A DNA stretch of 64,000 nt from Papiliotrema nemorosa (lineage: Eukaryota > Basidiomycota > Tremellomycetes > Tremellales > Rhynchogastremaceae), in the NCBI GenBank assembly GCA_032158125.1, contig JASKOT010000050.1:1-64000 (forward strand). The letters are read 5' to 3'. Positions 1-10,642 of this stretch are shown here, one piece after another. Every line of letters begins with the position of its first letter. Within the stretch, counting starts at the first letter, position 1. The position numbers and the translations under genes are program-made. The notes beneath the pieces were generated by a model. That model ran no database searches, was not told the DNA's origin, and was given only the letters and a program-made list of their open reading frames with translations.

Positions 1-95
1 TCATTCTCTCTTTGTCACTCCCGCATACCCATGGGAGCAATCCAGGAGCTTCACACGTCTTCTCCCTACCCACCATTCTCACCGGTCAGGCTCCT

Positions 96-96
<1 letters not shown>

Positions 97-127
<31 letters not shown>
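97..127. repeat. 31-nt uninterrupted poly-C tract
   Basis: Positions 97 to 127 are all C, flanked by CTCCTT and TGAACC. It lies about 115 bp beyond the stop codon of the minus-strand TIP-type gene, so on that gene's coding strand it is a poly-G run in the 3' flank or 3' UTR. The exact length should be treated with caution, because homopolymers are sequencing-error prone. Nothing else recognisable lies in bases 1 to 243. Confidence 0.9.
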
Positions 128-243
128 TGAACCCCCTTCCGACGCGTCTTTGGGCGGCTCGACGCGTCTGAAACACGGCGCGGTTAAAGTGGAAAAGTTA
201 CTCCGAACCCTGTACCTGTATAATCTAATTATCGACAGCCCCT

Positions 244-2886
244 TTATAAAGCCTGGAAATTTATAGCATGCAACGCCCGCCGTCGGTCCTTCTCGTCCTC
301 TTTCTGGTAGGTCGTCAGCACGCGTCGACCAAATCTGGACGGTCCTTGTCTCACCTTTTCCTTCTCGTTTAAAGCCACCACCACAAAGACCAATGCCAAT
401 ACAGTCCCAAATACAGCCGCGCCGACCCATGGTATCCAATCTCCGGGATGCAAGAAAAGCTCAGTATGCCACTCTGTAGACCGCGCCTTGACTGGAGAGC
501 CACTCTCTGGAGCTGTCTCTCCGTTGTCTGGAAGGGATTGGGGGAAAGGCGGGTTGACGAGGATTTGCGAGTTGGGCACAATCGATTCGACATTGGTCAA
601 ATGCCACGGCGGGTAGAGCGAGGCTCCAACTGTCAGGCGCTGCTCGTCAGGCATGATTCAACTCGTGCACTCACCTCTACGTAATTGTTGGTCCTGCCCA
701 GACCGATGAAGGAGTATGGGGTCTCTAGCGCATGATAGCCCGTCTGAGGTAGTTGCGCGGCTGCAAGTCAGCCAACAGAAGTAAAGGATGCAATAGCTCA
801 CATTGTTGTGCAACACGTCGACCAAGCGTATCAAGCACGGTAAATTTATACGTGGCTCCCGAGTAGCTCACGCCGAGGGGCTGTGTCGGTCAATCGCAAG
901 ACAAGAGATATTGTCAACAACTCACCTTGTACTTTTTGCCGCCAGATGTCGCTTGGCAATCTCCCTCACAGGCACCATTCAACACTGCCCGATCAGCCTT
1001 GTACGATCTCGCCGCGACGACTCACCCTGCGCCTTTAGGAAAAAGGCATCGTGGTAAAAATTGTTCTGAATAAAGGTCACTCCACCCTGTCCTTGATGAC
1101 CCGAACGCTGAAGCAGTATATCCAGCGAGCCCTGTCGTCAGCCTTTGATTCAATGTACGACTCACGTCATCATCGATATCGACCCAGCTGGCACCAGTGA
1201 CATCGACCAGATGATCCAGAACCTCCCATCCCTTGCCCGACTTTACTTCGTACCCTCTCTTTTGCTTCCCTGTGCATCCCGGAACGCCTTTCTTGCATGG
1301 GACACTCTGGACAATTCGAGCCTGTGTACCGCGTGAGCCGGCAAACATGCCCGAGTGGACAGCCGTGTCGTTTGAGATGACAAAGAGGAGGTCTGGGTAC
1401 CCATCAACATTGAAGTCTCCCGGTCGGATTGGCAGTGCGATGGTCGGATCGCCCGCGAGATGCATAAGCAGGTCTGGTTCTGAAGGAGCTCCATGGAACA
1501 ATGCTGCAAAAGGTATCGAAAGAAAGTCCTGTCTGTCAGCCCGCGTCGACGTCGTATTGGGTCGGCTCACATCGTTGGAAGAATCAAAGGCGAATTCAAA
1601 GCTTGGATCTGCGACACAGAGCGAACCCCATCCTCGACACAAAAGGACCTCAGAAGTGACCGCACCGTTGTTGTTATACTCGGACCCCACTCCAGTACAG
1701 ACAGGTACTTGTCGATTGTAAGCGATATTCAGACTGCAATCTGATCCCGCGCCCGACGAGCTGCTGTGTCGGCCGCAGACTGGGAACACGATGTCCATCG
1801 TGCCATCTCGATCTTTACATGAGCACGAGCATTCAGTGGAGGGGGGACATACTCATGTCGGCGAATGATAGCGCTCCGCTGCCCTTGGGCAGGTCGTATG
1901 ATTTTGTCAATTGATACCCTTCTTTGCCCTTGTTGAGCCATATTTGGATGTATTTGCTCGTCGTTCTCGGTCGTTCGCAGTGGAGAACGAGATCTGGGTA
2001 TCAGCAAGATGTCCCACGGGTGTCGCTCACCAGGTAAGCAGTCCCCGTCAATGTCGATAAATGCGCTCGAGTGAGGATTGGCCAGCTGGCATATCTGGTC
2101 TGCCGGAGATAGCGGAATGTCTCGCCTACATTCGTCAGACGGGCACGGGAGCTGAACAGCAAAAAAGAGCAACTCACAAGGAGAAGCCTTTCCCATCATT
2201 TTGCCATACTCGAGGGGTGTCCGCGCTGCCTGATTCTGCAGGTGTGAAGCCCAATAGAGAAGGCCGCAGCGAGCCGTCCGCGTCGAATATGATGGGTTGC
2301 GCCTCTGTCGCGCTACTCAAAGCCCAATCATCCTCTCCTGGATGTCAGGATCCGGTCTGCAGCGCCGCCGCTTAGACTGACGAAACCCGCCGCTTGGCCC
2401 TCCACCTAGATACACTGTCATGCCTGTATGCATCGTTGACCCGCTCCACCATCCTCCCCTTTCTCCTTGCTCATAAATGACCAAGAGATCCAGCTTCCCA
2501 TCATGGTTGAAGTCACCTGGTACAACGTTCCTCACGGCGGACTCGAATGTCAAGGCATGAGAAGGCTTGTAGGAGAATGATTCTGCTATCAGTCAAAATC
2601 TACCTGGAGCCCACCTTTGTGCCATAAGTAAAGCTGGAGGGATCTCCTATCTTCTGCAAGAGTCACAAGATCCAGTCTGAATGTCAGCACAATGATACGC
2701 ATTGGTCGCTCACTTTTGATCCCCGTCCCAATCGCCCAGAGCTACCACTCGCCCCGTGACATTGACCCCAAGTGAACCAGCATCGATCAACGTTTCACCC
2801 GTGAATTTCTCCTGCTTAAAAGGCCACGCGGCGGTAGCCGATTCTAGGTAGACTAGAACCAGAGATAAGATGAAGTGTGTCCTCAT
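244..2886 (-). CDS. FG-GAP repeat membrane protein, T-cell immunomodulatory protein (TIP/ITFG1) type
   Basis: Multi-exon gene. The start ATG (2886-2884) opens a signal peptide (MRTHFILSLVLVYLESATAA), followed by several FG-GAP calcium-binding blades: GDWDGDQKLDL across the first intron, GDFNHDGKLDLL near 2500 and GDFNVDGYPDLLFV near 1390. These Asp-rich loops are typical of the beta-propeller of ITFG1/TIP proteins. Near the C terminus a single hydrophobic segment (WVGAAVFGTVLALVFVVVAL, about 430-370) is followed by a short basic cytosolic tail, giving a type I membrane topology with a luminal propeller. The stop is TAA at 246-244. Introns are about 45-60 nt; not every internal junction was resolved. 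Family assignment rests on the signal peptide, the FG-GAP repeats and the single C-terminal membrane span. The fungal role is unknown. It is divergent from PEX2, with 215 bp between start codons. Confidence 0.85.
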
Positions 2887-3101
2887 CTCTGGCTCGGGGA
2901 GGTGATACAGCACAGGAGGTGTCTCGGTGCTGTCAATACGACTGACTGTGACGGAAGGCGGAGTTTTGGATAATGTCCGCGTTTCAGCTCTCCCGGTTCA
3001 AAATGAAGCCCTTGCCGGTATGCCTTCCAGACCTTTTGTACCGTACTCATACACAACACATTTCCAAGCCGTGATCACTCCGCAAGCCGAGGATTACTGC
3101 C

Positions 3102-4545
3102 ATGTCGGAAGGTCATGAAATTGGAGACCCGGGACCCTCCACCATGGAATCGCGAGGGCTCGCAGTCCCTCCCAAAGTCAGCCAAATCGACTCGGATGAC
3201 TTGGACGAAGCTCTCGTCTCGATGTTAGGCGAGCGTGTACAGCGGTCCCTTGCAAATTTCCGCGTGAGCCTCCTCATAATCTCATAGCACCAGCTGACGT
3301 CCAGACATCGCTTGACTTGAAGCCTGAGCTGAATCTTGCGCTAAAGTTGGTCATCTTCCGATGGGGCATCAGGGATCCGCTATCTAGGAGCTCACCCGGA
3401 GCGTCACTGCAGAATCTGCGTTTAGCAAACGGCAGCAAAAGGGGCTCTTATGATTGTGAGTCTAAATGCGCTGATGGTCGTCAAGCTCATTTTGAGCTAC
3501 GAGACGGAAACTTCTGCTGTATCTCCTATTGCATCCGCCCATCTTCCCTTCGTACATCTTGACCCGGTTGCGAAATTACGGTCTCTCAAAACAATGGCCT
3601 GATCTACCTCCACGGGATTACCGGAGAAAGCTTTGGAGAGGAATCCTTGCCGTGGAAAGCTTTGCGAAGATGTGGGAATTGGCAGGCTGGACCGCTTTTC
3701 TCATCGACCCTCGGTGAGCCACGATCCTTCTTGGGATGGGATACTGATCATCAGGTACCCCTCGCTTCTGATGAGGATACTTCAGCTACGACTCGTTCCC
3801 GCGACACCGCATCTGGTCCGACTGGTCTCGTACGAGTACATGAATCGACAACTCGTCTGGTCCGCTTTGACCGTAAGTTGCGGTCAAGTATCTCGCCTCG
3901 TTGCTGAACCCACCTTAGGAATTCTTGTTGTTTGCGATTCCAAAACTCCCTCGATTGCCTTCTTCTCTCTCGCCCTCCACTATACTCGCCAACCTCCGAG
4001 CGTTACTTATCCGCCCGCAAACCATAGACTACACCTCGATTCCCCTACTCGAGGCAAAAGGCAATGGCACAATCAGACCCTCGCGGAACGCTCATTCTGG
4101 GCCTTTTGCGGATCTGCCTATGACATCCTGTCCGATATGTCATCAACGACGCAAGGCCACCCCGGCGCCCATTGGTGAAGGCACAGCAGCATCGGAGATT
4201 GCTCTCCCACCGGTGGACATCTCGGGAGGAGAAGAGGAAGAAAAGATCTTCATAGCCGCAGAGACAGACTGTTGGGGTGGATGCAGGTGGTGTTACTACT
4301 GTATAGCTGGGGAATTGGCCCGACACGCAGAGGGTGTCGCTGTAGCTGAGGAAACTCGACGGGATAAAGGTGGGAAGCCGGGCTTAGAAGGACATGGACA
4401 ACAGCCTGAGAACTGGAGCTGCTTACGGTGTGGAGGGGTAGTGAGCAGAGCTTGGAGAGTCGGCGCAGAGGATCCGCCTGATGGACAGGACGGAGTGGGG
4501 TCAGAGGCAGAGCAATCGGACTCTTCTAGCGTAGTTATTGTCTGA
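3102..4545 (+). CDS. PEX2: Peroxisome biogenesis RING-finger E3 ligase, PEX2
   Basis: Peroxin 2 is an integral peroxisomal membrane RING protein that works with PEX10 and PEX12 to ubiquitinate the receptor PEX5. Exons read cleanly as 3102-3263, 3305-3455, 3497-3713, 3755-3872 and 3919-4545, all GT-AG with 41-46 nt introns. The N-terminal region has the family block VPPKVSQIDSDDLDEAL. The middle has the membrane-helix region (KLLLYLLLHPPIFPSYIL, then LVSYEYMNRQLVWSALTEFL across the last intron). The C-terminal RING is spread over CPICHQRR, CWGGCRWCYYC and CLRCGGVVSRAW. An acidic linker (GGEEEEKIF) separates the first Cys pair from the rest, which is longer than in most homologues. The first in-frame ATG of the exon was chosen. 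The protein ends with an acidic, Ser-rich tail. Confidence 0.92.
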
Positions 4546-4596
4546 TACGCTTGTCATGTGCAATGATGCATGCTAGAAAAGACTTATGAGGGTGAA

Positions 4597-5284
4597 CTAT
4601 TCGTCCAGCTCGAAATCGTAAGCAAAGACGTCTATCATCAGTCTTGCACAAGCTCGTCACTCACCCTCGGTGTTGGGCTTGACATTCTCCACGACCACCT
4701 TCATGTGTGCATCGCTCACTGCGTATTTGTCCAAAGCGGCTCTATCGGCAAATACGGAGTACAAACCTGTTTGTGAGTCATCACAGCACGACCGCGGAAT
4801 GGATCTTCTAAAGACGGTGGGACTTGAGTCAAGCGGTTTCAAACTGCGGAGCGACCTGAATTGCTTCAAAGCAGCCTTTACACACCGCCATAACCACTGG
4901 GGCCGTAGGCCGTGCGATCTACGAGGAACGTAAAAGCCCTTCAATGGAAGGTATTCCTCCATCTTGACTCGCAGGAGCAATGTGAGATTGGTAGAGTGAC
5001 GATTTGGACATACCCCAGTTGAAGCCCTTGGCTCTGGCGTCGATTGCGGGCGGACCGAGGTGAACCTACTGTCAGTGTTGAAAATTGCCAGGTAGATGGC
5101 TTAGACATACCGTCTCGGGCCCTGGAACAGTCTTCAGAGCTGCGATGGCCTGTTTGGCAGCTTGAGCCGCTTCTTCCGAAGCCGCAGCTTTCAGCTTCCA
5201 CAAGACGATATGAACGATCTCTGAGTGAACTTCAGCTTCCGGTATTTAGGTTTCTCTCTCATCTGTCTCTGACTCACTTCCCAT
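4597..5284 (-). CDS. Small stress-responsive A/B-barrel (Dabb) domain protein
   Basis: Five exons, on the minus strand: 5284-5278, 5220-5111, 5065-5014, 4766-4665 and 4631-4597. The first exon is only 7 nt (ATG GGA A), and splicing gives MGKIVHIVLWKLKAAAS. Then comes IAALKTVPGPETVHLGPP and, after a 247-nt intron, GLYSVFADRAALDKYAVSD, ending DVFAYDFELDE. The pattern (N-terminal HIVLWKLK strand, central GLYSVFADRAAL, then the SDAHMKVVVENV helix-strand) matches the dimeric alpha/beta-barrel Dabb family. No catalytic function is assigned to these single-domain proteins. Length is about 101 aa, the usual size. The third intron is far longer than any neighbour because it contains a tRNA-like sequence (see 4811-4910). 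Its stop lies 51 bp from that of PEX2 (convergent). Confidence 0.8.
4811..4910 (-). pseudogene. Degenerate tRNA-Leu(AAG)-like sequence inside the Dabb gene intron
   Basis: On the minus strand this block shares long identical stretches with the intact tRNA-Leu of this window (24437-24528): AGTGGTTATGGCG in the D arm, TGTG plus AAGG around the anticodon, CCGCAGT with GAAACCGC in the anticodon stem and variable arm, and AGTCCCACC in the T arm. The acceptor stem no longer pairs fully: 5' GCCTACGG against 3' CCGTCTT keeps only about four pairs. The conserved T33 position reads A. The B box is GACTCAAGTCC instead of GGTTCGAGTCC, and the intron position holds about 26 nt instead of 13. It is therefore a decayed copy, not a working tRNA. 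It lies on the same strand as its host gene. Confidence 0.75.
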
Positions 5285-5500
5285 TGTTCTGCGAGTCTAT
5301 TAATATTCTAATGGAAGTGATTCTGAGACGCTGAGGATAGATGACTCCTTTATAGTGAGAGCGGGGCACTTGCAAAGTGGGACGGGAATACAAGACGGTT
5401 TTGACCGGACCCTCCACTCGCCCGGTCCACCTTCACCAACCTCTTGCCTATTGATCTCCTTCTTTCTCACTCGGAGAACCGAAAGGTAGACAGCCTGAAC

Positions 5501-6681
5501 ATGGGCACTGCTATCCCTTTGGCAGCACTTCTGCCCCCTTGTGCTGCTCAGCCTGCTTCCCTCCTCCCTTCGCCTTCCTTTGCCCTGATCGGACCTCTTC
5601 CTCCGACAACCCCGATCCACCTTGCGCTCAACTACCTCGCTCTCACCAATCTGCCAGAGTATGAGCATTTGACAAAAGTTGCTGAAGACTCTTCCGAGGC
5701 TGAAAGGAAGATAGGCTGGGACAGGGTGATGATCATCACGGGGAGAAAGACCGATTGGACCGAAGAGATTCTGGAGGAAGATGAAGATTGGCTCCGAATA
5801 CATGGAGGCGAATATGGGGTACTGCACAAGCTCAAAAGGGTGGATATAAGGTGAGACACCGTGCTTGCTCCGAGGGCTTATGACAGAGCTTGTCCAACAG
5901 TGGACCACTTGCGTTTACTCTTGACTCTACTAGGCTGCACGGGATCACCGTTGGGAGACGAGAGCAAGGTGGTCGACCTGCCTGATCCTCCTGGCGTGAT
6001 CGTTCTCTGGGACATGGCTAGAATATTCATGGAACAAGTCGCAGAGGACGAGAATATCCCTCCGGGTGTGAGCAGGCAAGAAAATGTAGGGGAATGGAGG
6101 TTCAAACAGGGGTGAGTCTGGTCGACACATTATCGCTAACGGTAGCATCGCATTGTCCGACTACATGGATATCGTATCCAGCGCCAAGGCAGTCAGGGAG
6201 CACTTTACTTCCCTGCGGACCAAGTGTGTAGCCCGGACTGCACCCGCCCATACTGACGATAGGTCTTCCCCGACACAATTGATCATCCTAGAACCCCTTC
6301 TTGACCATCTAAGCTCTTTGCCTATCCTCAAGCCCGCCTCGGAAATGCGAAAAGGTTTAGCGACGCCGAACAGAGAGAGGCGGGTGTCGATCAAGCATGG
6401 ATTGGAGTGGGTTTTGGGGAAGGTTATCGGGCTCATCGAGCAAGAAGGTGCGGCAAGCAGGCAAGGCATGGTTGGACTGATTTTCAGATACCAGCAGCGA
6501 GGGTGAAGCAACGTACCGATTGATCATGCCGGGTGAGGAAACGGTGTATCGGGCGAAACGGATCCCTTGCAGGCGCGACCCACATGCGAACCCTCGACTG
6601 CCTGAGCATCCCGGTCTGGGCGAGAACCCAGCGGTAGCTGACAGCTGGCGATGGGAATGGATTGACCAGTACCTTGCCTAA
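5501..6681 (+). CDS. Uncharacterised protein, possible degenerate RecA-fold (Shu complex/SWSAP1-like)
   Basis: I do not recognise this protein with certainty. The start ATG is at 5501. Splicing reads through DIRACPTVDHLRLLLTLL near 5855-5895, RFKQGIALSDYMDIVSSAKA across 6112-6150, then TQLIILEPLLDHL, and finally a 3' exon (from about 6491) ending SWRWEWIDQYLA with TAA at 6679-6681. The order of hydrophobic strands (FALIGPLPPTTPIHLALNYL, then RVMIITGR, then GVIVLWDMARIF, then QLIILEPL) resembles the RecA-like core of small Rad51-paralogue or Shu-complex proteins such as SWSAP1. The P-loop position (GPLPPTTP) lacks the Walker A lysine. That comparison is by eye and is an inference only. Its stop faces that of the SET gene with only 15 bp between them. 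Confidence 0.75.
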
Positions 6682-6696
6682 TTTCCGTACTTCATA

Positions 6697-7332
6697 TTAT
6701 CCCTTGCGAGCGCCCCACCAGCCTTTGCCATAGCTGACCAGAACCTCCTCTCCTTTTGGTATACCCAGTTTCAAGCTCCATATCTCCATCCGCAATTCTC
6801 CCCCTTCCCCCTTGCCGAGGCGGAACTCGGCATTGGGTGCAGTCGCAACGCCTCGATAGTCATTGACAAATCTGGCGCAGTTACCGCAAGACGCAGCGTC
6901 TACCCCTATCGAGATGTGGTAGTTTGGAAATGGATTTCGAACGTCGGAAGCAGACAGTCGGAGAAGAGACAAGTCGTAATCACTGTTCGAGTGTTCATCA
7001 TGGACGGGTGTCTCACCAGAGTCGATGGGGGTCATTGTGACGTGAAGGACCCCCAAGTAGGGCACAATCATCTCGGCCCCTTGGATCTTTTTCTTTGTAA
7101 AAAGTCCAGATTGTCCATTTGCAGGGTGACCAGAAGTAGTGATTGTCTTGATGCTCAGATGAGGAGGATGAGGTATAGGTCGTGGGGCGAATTTGGCCTT
7201 TGATGGTGAATCAAACAGGAGGGGAAGAAGCGGGGCGGGGAACGAAGCCGAGATGCGCGGCTTCGTGAGATAGATCACACTTGATGGCCAGTTGGGAGGC
7301 GTAGGACCATCGTGTCCTGCTTGCCTGACCAT
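6697..7332 (-). CDS. SET-domain protein (putative protein-lysine methyltransferase)
   Basis: A single uninterrupted 211-residue reading frame, unusual among the intron-rich neighbours. SET-domain landmarks appear in order: a GxGLF-like turn in NGQSGLFTKKKIQGAEMI, the central block CGNCARFVNDYRG in the place of the usual RFxNHxCxPN motif, and a C-terminal GEEVLVSYGKGWW matching the GEELxxxY motif. The first Asn of the NH motif is kept but the His is replaced by Asp, as in divergent fungal SET proteins. No pre-SET or post-SET zinc cluster is seen. The substrate cannot be told. The first ATG (7332-7330) gives 147 bp to the divergent hydrolase gene. Confidence 0.75.
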   Translation of the reverse strand: MVRQAGHDGPTPPNWPSSVIYLTKPRISASFPAPLLPLLFDSPSKAKFAPRPIPHPPHLSIKTITTSGHPANGQSGLFTKKKIQGAEMIVPYLGVLHVTMTPIDSGETPVHDEHSNSDYDLSLLRLSASDVRNPFPNYHISIGVDAASCGNCARFVNDYRGVATAPNAEFRLGKGEGGELRMEIWSLKLGIPKGEEVLVSYGKGWWGARKG

Positions 7333-7479
7333 CGAGCGGTCGTATCTCGTATCGAATGTAGTGCAATGTTCAGCGACAGAAATCTTGTGGAATACGGGTA
7401 AATCCGAAGCCGAATAGTCCGGTCACCGCAAAGGGTCATCTGGCAGCACATGGGCCTTTGACCACAAACATCACCCCTC

Positions 7480-10400
7480 ATGCATTGTATAGGCTCGGAC
7501 GAGGAGGACTCTCAAGACGGCATCGAGGCCGAGCAGTCTACAGTCATGTTGGGCGATATATGGGAGGTACGTCTTGTCCTTGTTGAAGCTGATCATAGGT
7601 CATCGGTCCATTCCCGAGGTAATGAAGCTCTGAAAGTGTTGACAATCGCTGAGATGCAGCGGGATGAGGGAGCATCCACTGATGGCTTCTCCTCTGCACG
7701 CTCTCACCCCTCGAAGGAAAGATGCAGATATTCAATTCGCTTTCGGTCCCTACGACGAGGATCAAACCTGGCCCAGCGAGTTGAGCGATGGTGGTCGAGT
7801 GGGATGGTCCAAGTCTCAGACGGGGACAGATGGGTGGGTTGAGGTGGCCTATCCTCACATTCGGTGAGTATATAGACAAGATGCACCACATACTGACTGA
7901 CCCTAAGGTGGGAACAGCTTCGGGCGGATCGAGGATGGGCTTCATTGCAGTATCAAGTCCTACTACGCACCACACTCTCCATCCCCGCCAATTCAAAATC
8001 GGACACTTGTCTGCGCATCGACGCAAAACAGCTCACAGAGTATGCTATCGTCCAGAAAAACGATGAGGGACCGGTGAAATGGTACCAAGGTGACATGTAT
8101 GACTTCGCTGGATCACCTCGAGCTGGACATCGGACCGGGTCCACATCGGGTTTCGCCAGATCTGTATCGCTCAGACCGGGGCAATATACTCTGATAGCCC
8201 GAGCGATATATGAGATTCGACTGTTTGGCGACCCTGTCGACAAACCGCCGACAATACGGTTCAAAGTGGTCACAGAGGAAGACGACTTGGCGATCAGGGT
8301 GGAGAGAGGTATGGAGGTCGTGCCGGATGTAGTGGATGGGTGGTTCATGGGTGGCTACATGTCTGTCGCGGTACATGATCCAGCTACCGCTCCACCTACC
8401 ACAGTACAGCACGCTCGAGGTACTCTAGGTGGGGTAACGGTGGAGCTTGAGGAATCGGTAGCTCTCCAACCCGGACAGACGAGAATGGCGATATTCGCTA
8501 TTCGCCAAGAGCGACCATTACCTACACACGCCGATGCTGCACGCATTTCCATCATCTTCAGTCTCCTCAATAGAGACTCCGAGGCAAGTGAGGAGTTATG
8601 CTATCAAGTCTCGCCCCGATATCGCGCGTCTACTCGGCCATTCAGGATCACCTTTCCTTCTCCGGCCATACCGGTCAAAAGTCTTCCGGCGCAGATAGGT
8701 TTCGCAGTCGCAATACCACCCAAGAAACCCGTCTGGAACCGTGACGCAAGCTCATTGGAAGCCGATGTTCCGGTCGTCCTGGCAACCCATGGTGCGGGTG
8801 TCGACGCAGAGTGGGACGAATGGGTGAATGCTATACCTGCTACGGGAGGCTGGGCCGTCTTGCCAACGGGCAAGAACGAGTGGGGAGAGGACTGGCACGG
8901 TGCAAGTATGGCAGATGCCTGGGCAGCGCGAGATGCTCTTCCGTCGGTACTGAACAAGCTGGGGAAGAAAGTCTCTGACAAGACCTTGTGCGTTGAACGG
9001 TCCCACCAAAGTTGAAGCTCAAGGCAGATTGATAGGACATTCGAACGGAGGACAAGGAGCCTGGCATCTGGCTGCGCGATATCCAGATCGTATCGTCGGC
9101 GGTGGGTCTACCTCCACCATCCTTTTGCTGACGATAGTCATCGCCGCGGCGGGATATCTCAAGATTCAAGACTATGTACCATACGCGGAACTGTGAGTCC
9201 GAGCGGAGTCGAGCTGAGAATCAGAACCGGTCATCATCATGCCGATCCCGCGCTGATGGGTATCCTCATGTCTTCTCTCAGTCCATACAACAACGATCTG
9301 CACTTGTCAAACCTCGTCGGTATACCTTGTCTCGCCTTACATGGTGGATCCGACGGAAATGTACCGCCTCGACATTCCAGAGCTTATGCCTCGATCATAG
9401 ATGCATGGCAGCATGACGCAAGCGCGGTCGAAATTGTCGAAGTTCCAGGTGAAGATCATTGGTGGAACGGCATGATCAGGCATCCCAAAGTACTCGCCTT
9501 TATCCGACGGGTGCTATCGACCGCAAAGCCAGACTGGGATGCCGAAAGGAAAATGGGATTCACCTTGACCGCCGTTACACCGGAAGAAAACGGCGGTCGG
9601 GCCGGGATACGAATCGTCGAGGTGGATACACCGGGTCGGTGCGTGCGGTCCGTGTGATGTGGCTGACGCGCAGGATGGCGAGACTCGATGTCAATGCGCC
9701 GCACTGGCGGAATGGCACGCCATCCAACGGGATCGATCTTCGTGGAATGAATGTGAAGCGTATCGAAATGACCTCGCAGAGGTCGTCACAGACTTTCTCG
9801 AAGCGCAAGAGCGACGGTCGATTTGTGGTTTCCGGGAGTTCCGAGGTGGGACAAGTCGACATACCCTTACTGATTCTAGGGAGACGCACAGTACCGCCCC
9901 AGAACATCTGGACCAATGATTCGGATCTTGTCAAGCACGGGTCCTCTGCACTTTGTCGTGGGCAACAATCCTCGTCACCGAGATCTTGCAATCCGACTAG
10001 CGCATGACACCTTTGTGCATCATCGACTTGATAGTGTTATCCTATCTGCGCAAGAAGCGCTAGAAGAAGTGGGCAGAGAGGAGGTTGGAGGCAACCTAAT
10101 TGTGATTGGGCGACCTGACGAAAATGATTTTGCTAGATGGTTATTTGGACAAAAGCGCATACCAGGTGGGTCACCAGTGTCAGCTTAGTAAAGGGCTGAG
10201 TGGTAGTTTCCTTCCCCACCCGAGGCATACTGCAGGTTACAGACAAGGTTGTACATGATCAAGGATCAGGTGAGTCGATGGATCGCTGCCCGCTGATTCT
10301 AGGTATCATATCGCTGCACCCACATCCTGTCAATCCCACGGGTCTCGCCCTGGTCATCGCCGGGAACGATGATGCGGGAATGGAAACCGCTGCAAGGTTG

Positions 10401-10642
10401 TTCCCCATACGTACTGGTGTCACTGCAAGTTCAACACAAGTGACATTCGAGTGCAAGACTAAGATGCCAGGTCCCAGATTGGGTTGTCGGAGGTGCCCGA
10501 ATGGCATGGCAAGCTGCGGGAGGGATCGTCGGCGCAGGGTAAGCCGCTCGATAATGTTCATACATGTATTTACGCTGACTCTCATAGCTTCTGGGATGGA
10601 CAATGGGGATGGAGCGATAGCATGTCTTGGTTTGATAGATGA
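7480..10642 (+). CDS. Large alpha/beta hydrolase, prolyl-oligopeptidase-like (S9-type fold)
   Basis: A multi-exon gene with at least ten introns. The N-terminal part (GDIWEVIGPFPSGMREHPL after splicing at 7567-7598 and 7619-7659) is a beta-rich region. It leads into an alpha/beta hydrolase domain with ATHGAGVDAEWDEWV, the nucleophile elbow GHSNGGQGAWH (Ser, near 9045), the acid in LHGGSDGNVPPRHS (near 9350) and the His in VPGEDHWWNG (near 9460). A C-terminal extension contains LHFVVGNNPRHRDLAIRLAH and a final NPTGLALVIAGNDDAGMETA domain, ending WGWSDSMSWFDR. No signal peptide is seen, so it is probably intracellular. One intron (10425-10470) uses a GC donor. The start could instead be the in-frame ATG at 7546, which would remove an acidic leader. 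The substrate is unknown; whether it is a peptidase or an esterase cannot be decided here. Confidence 0.82.

Noticed and set aside
12..266. 84-codon plus-strand frame with a poly-proline run
   Set aside because: The Pro run is only the translation of the poly-C tract. The rest has no similarity to any family and it overlaps the 3' end of the TIP gene on the other strand.
4657..4980. 107-codon minus-strand frame through the Dabb gene
   Set aside because: It is the real fourth exon read through the retained intron; the middle is the tRNA-like sequence.
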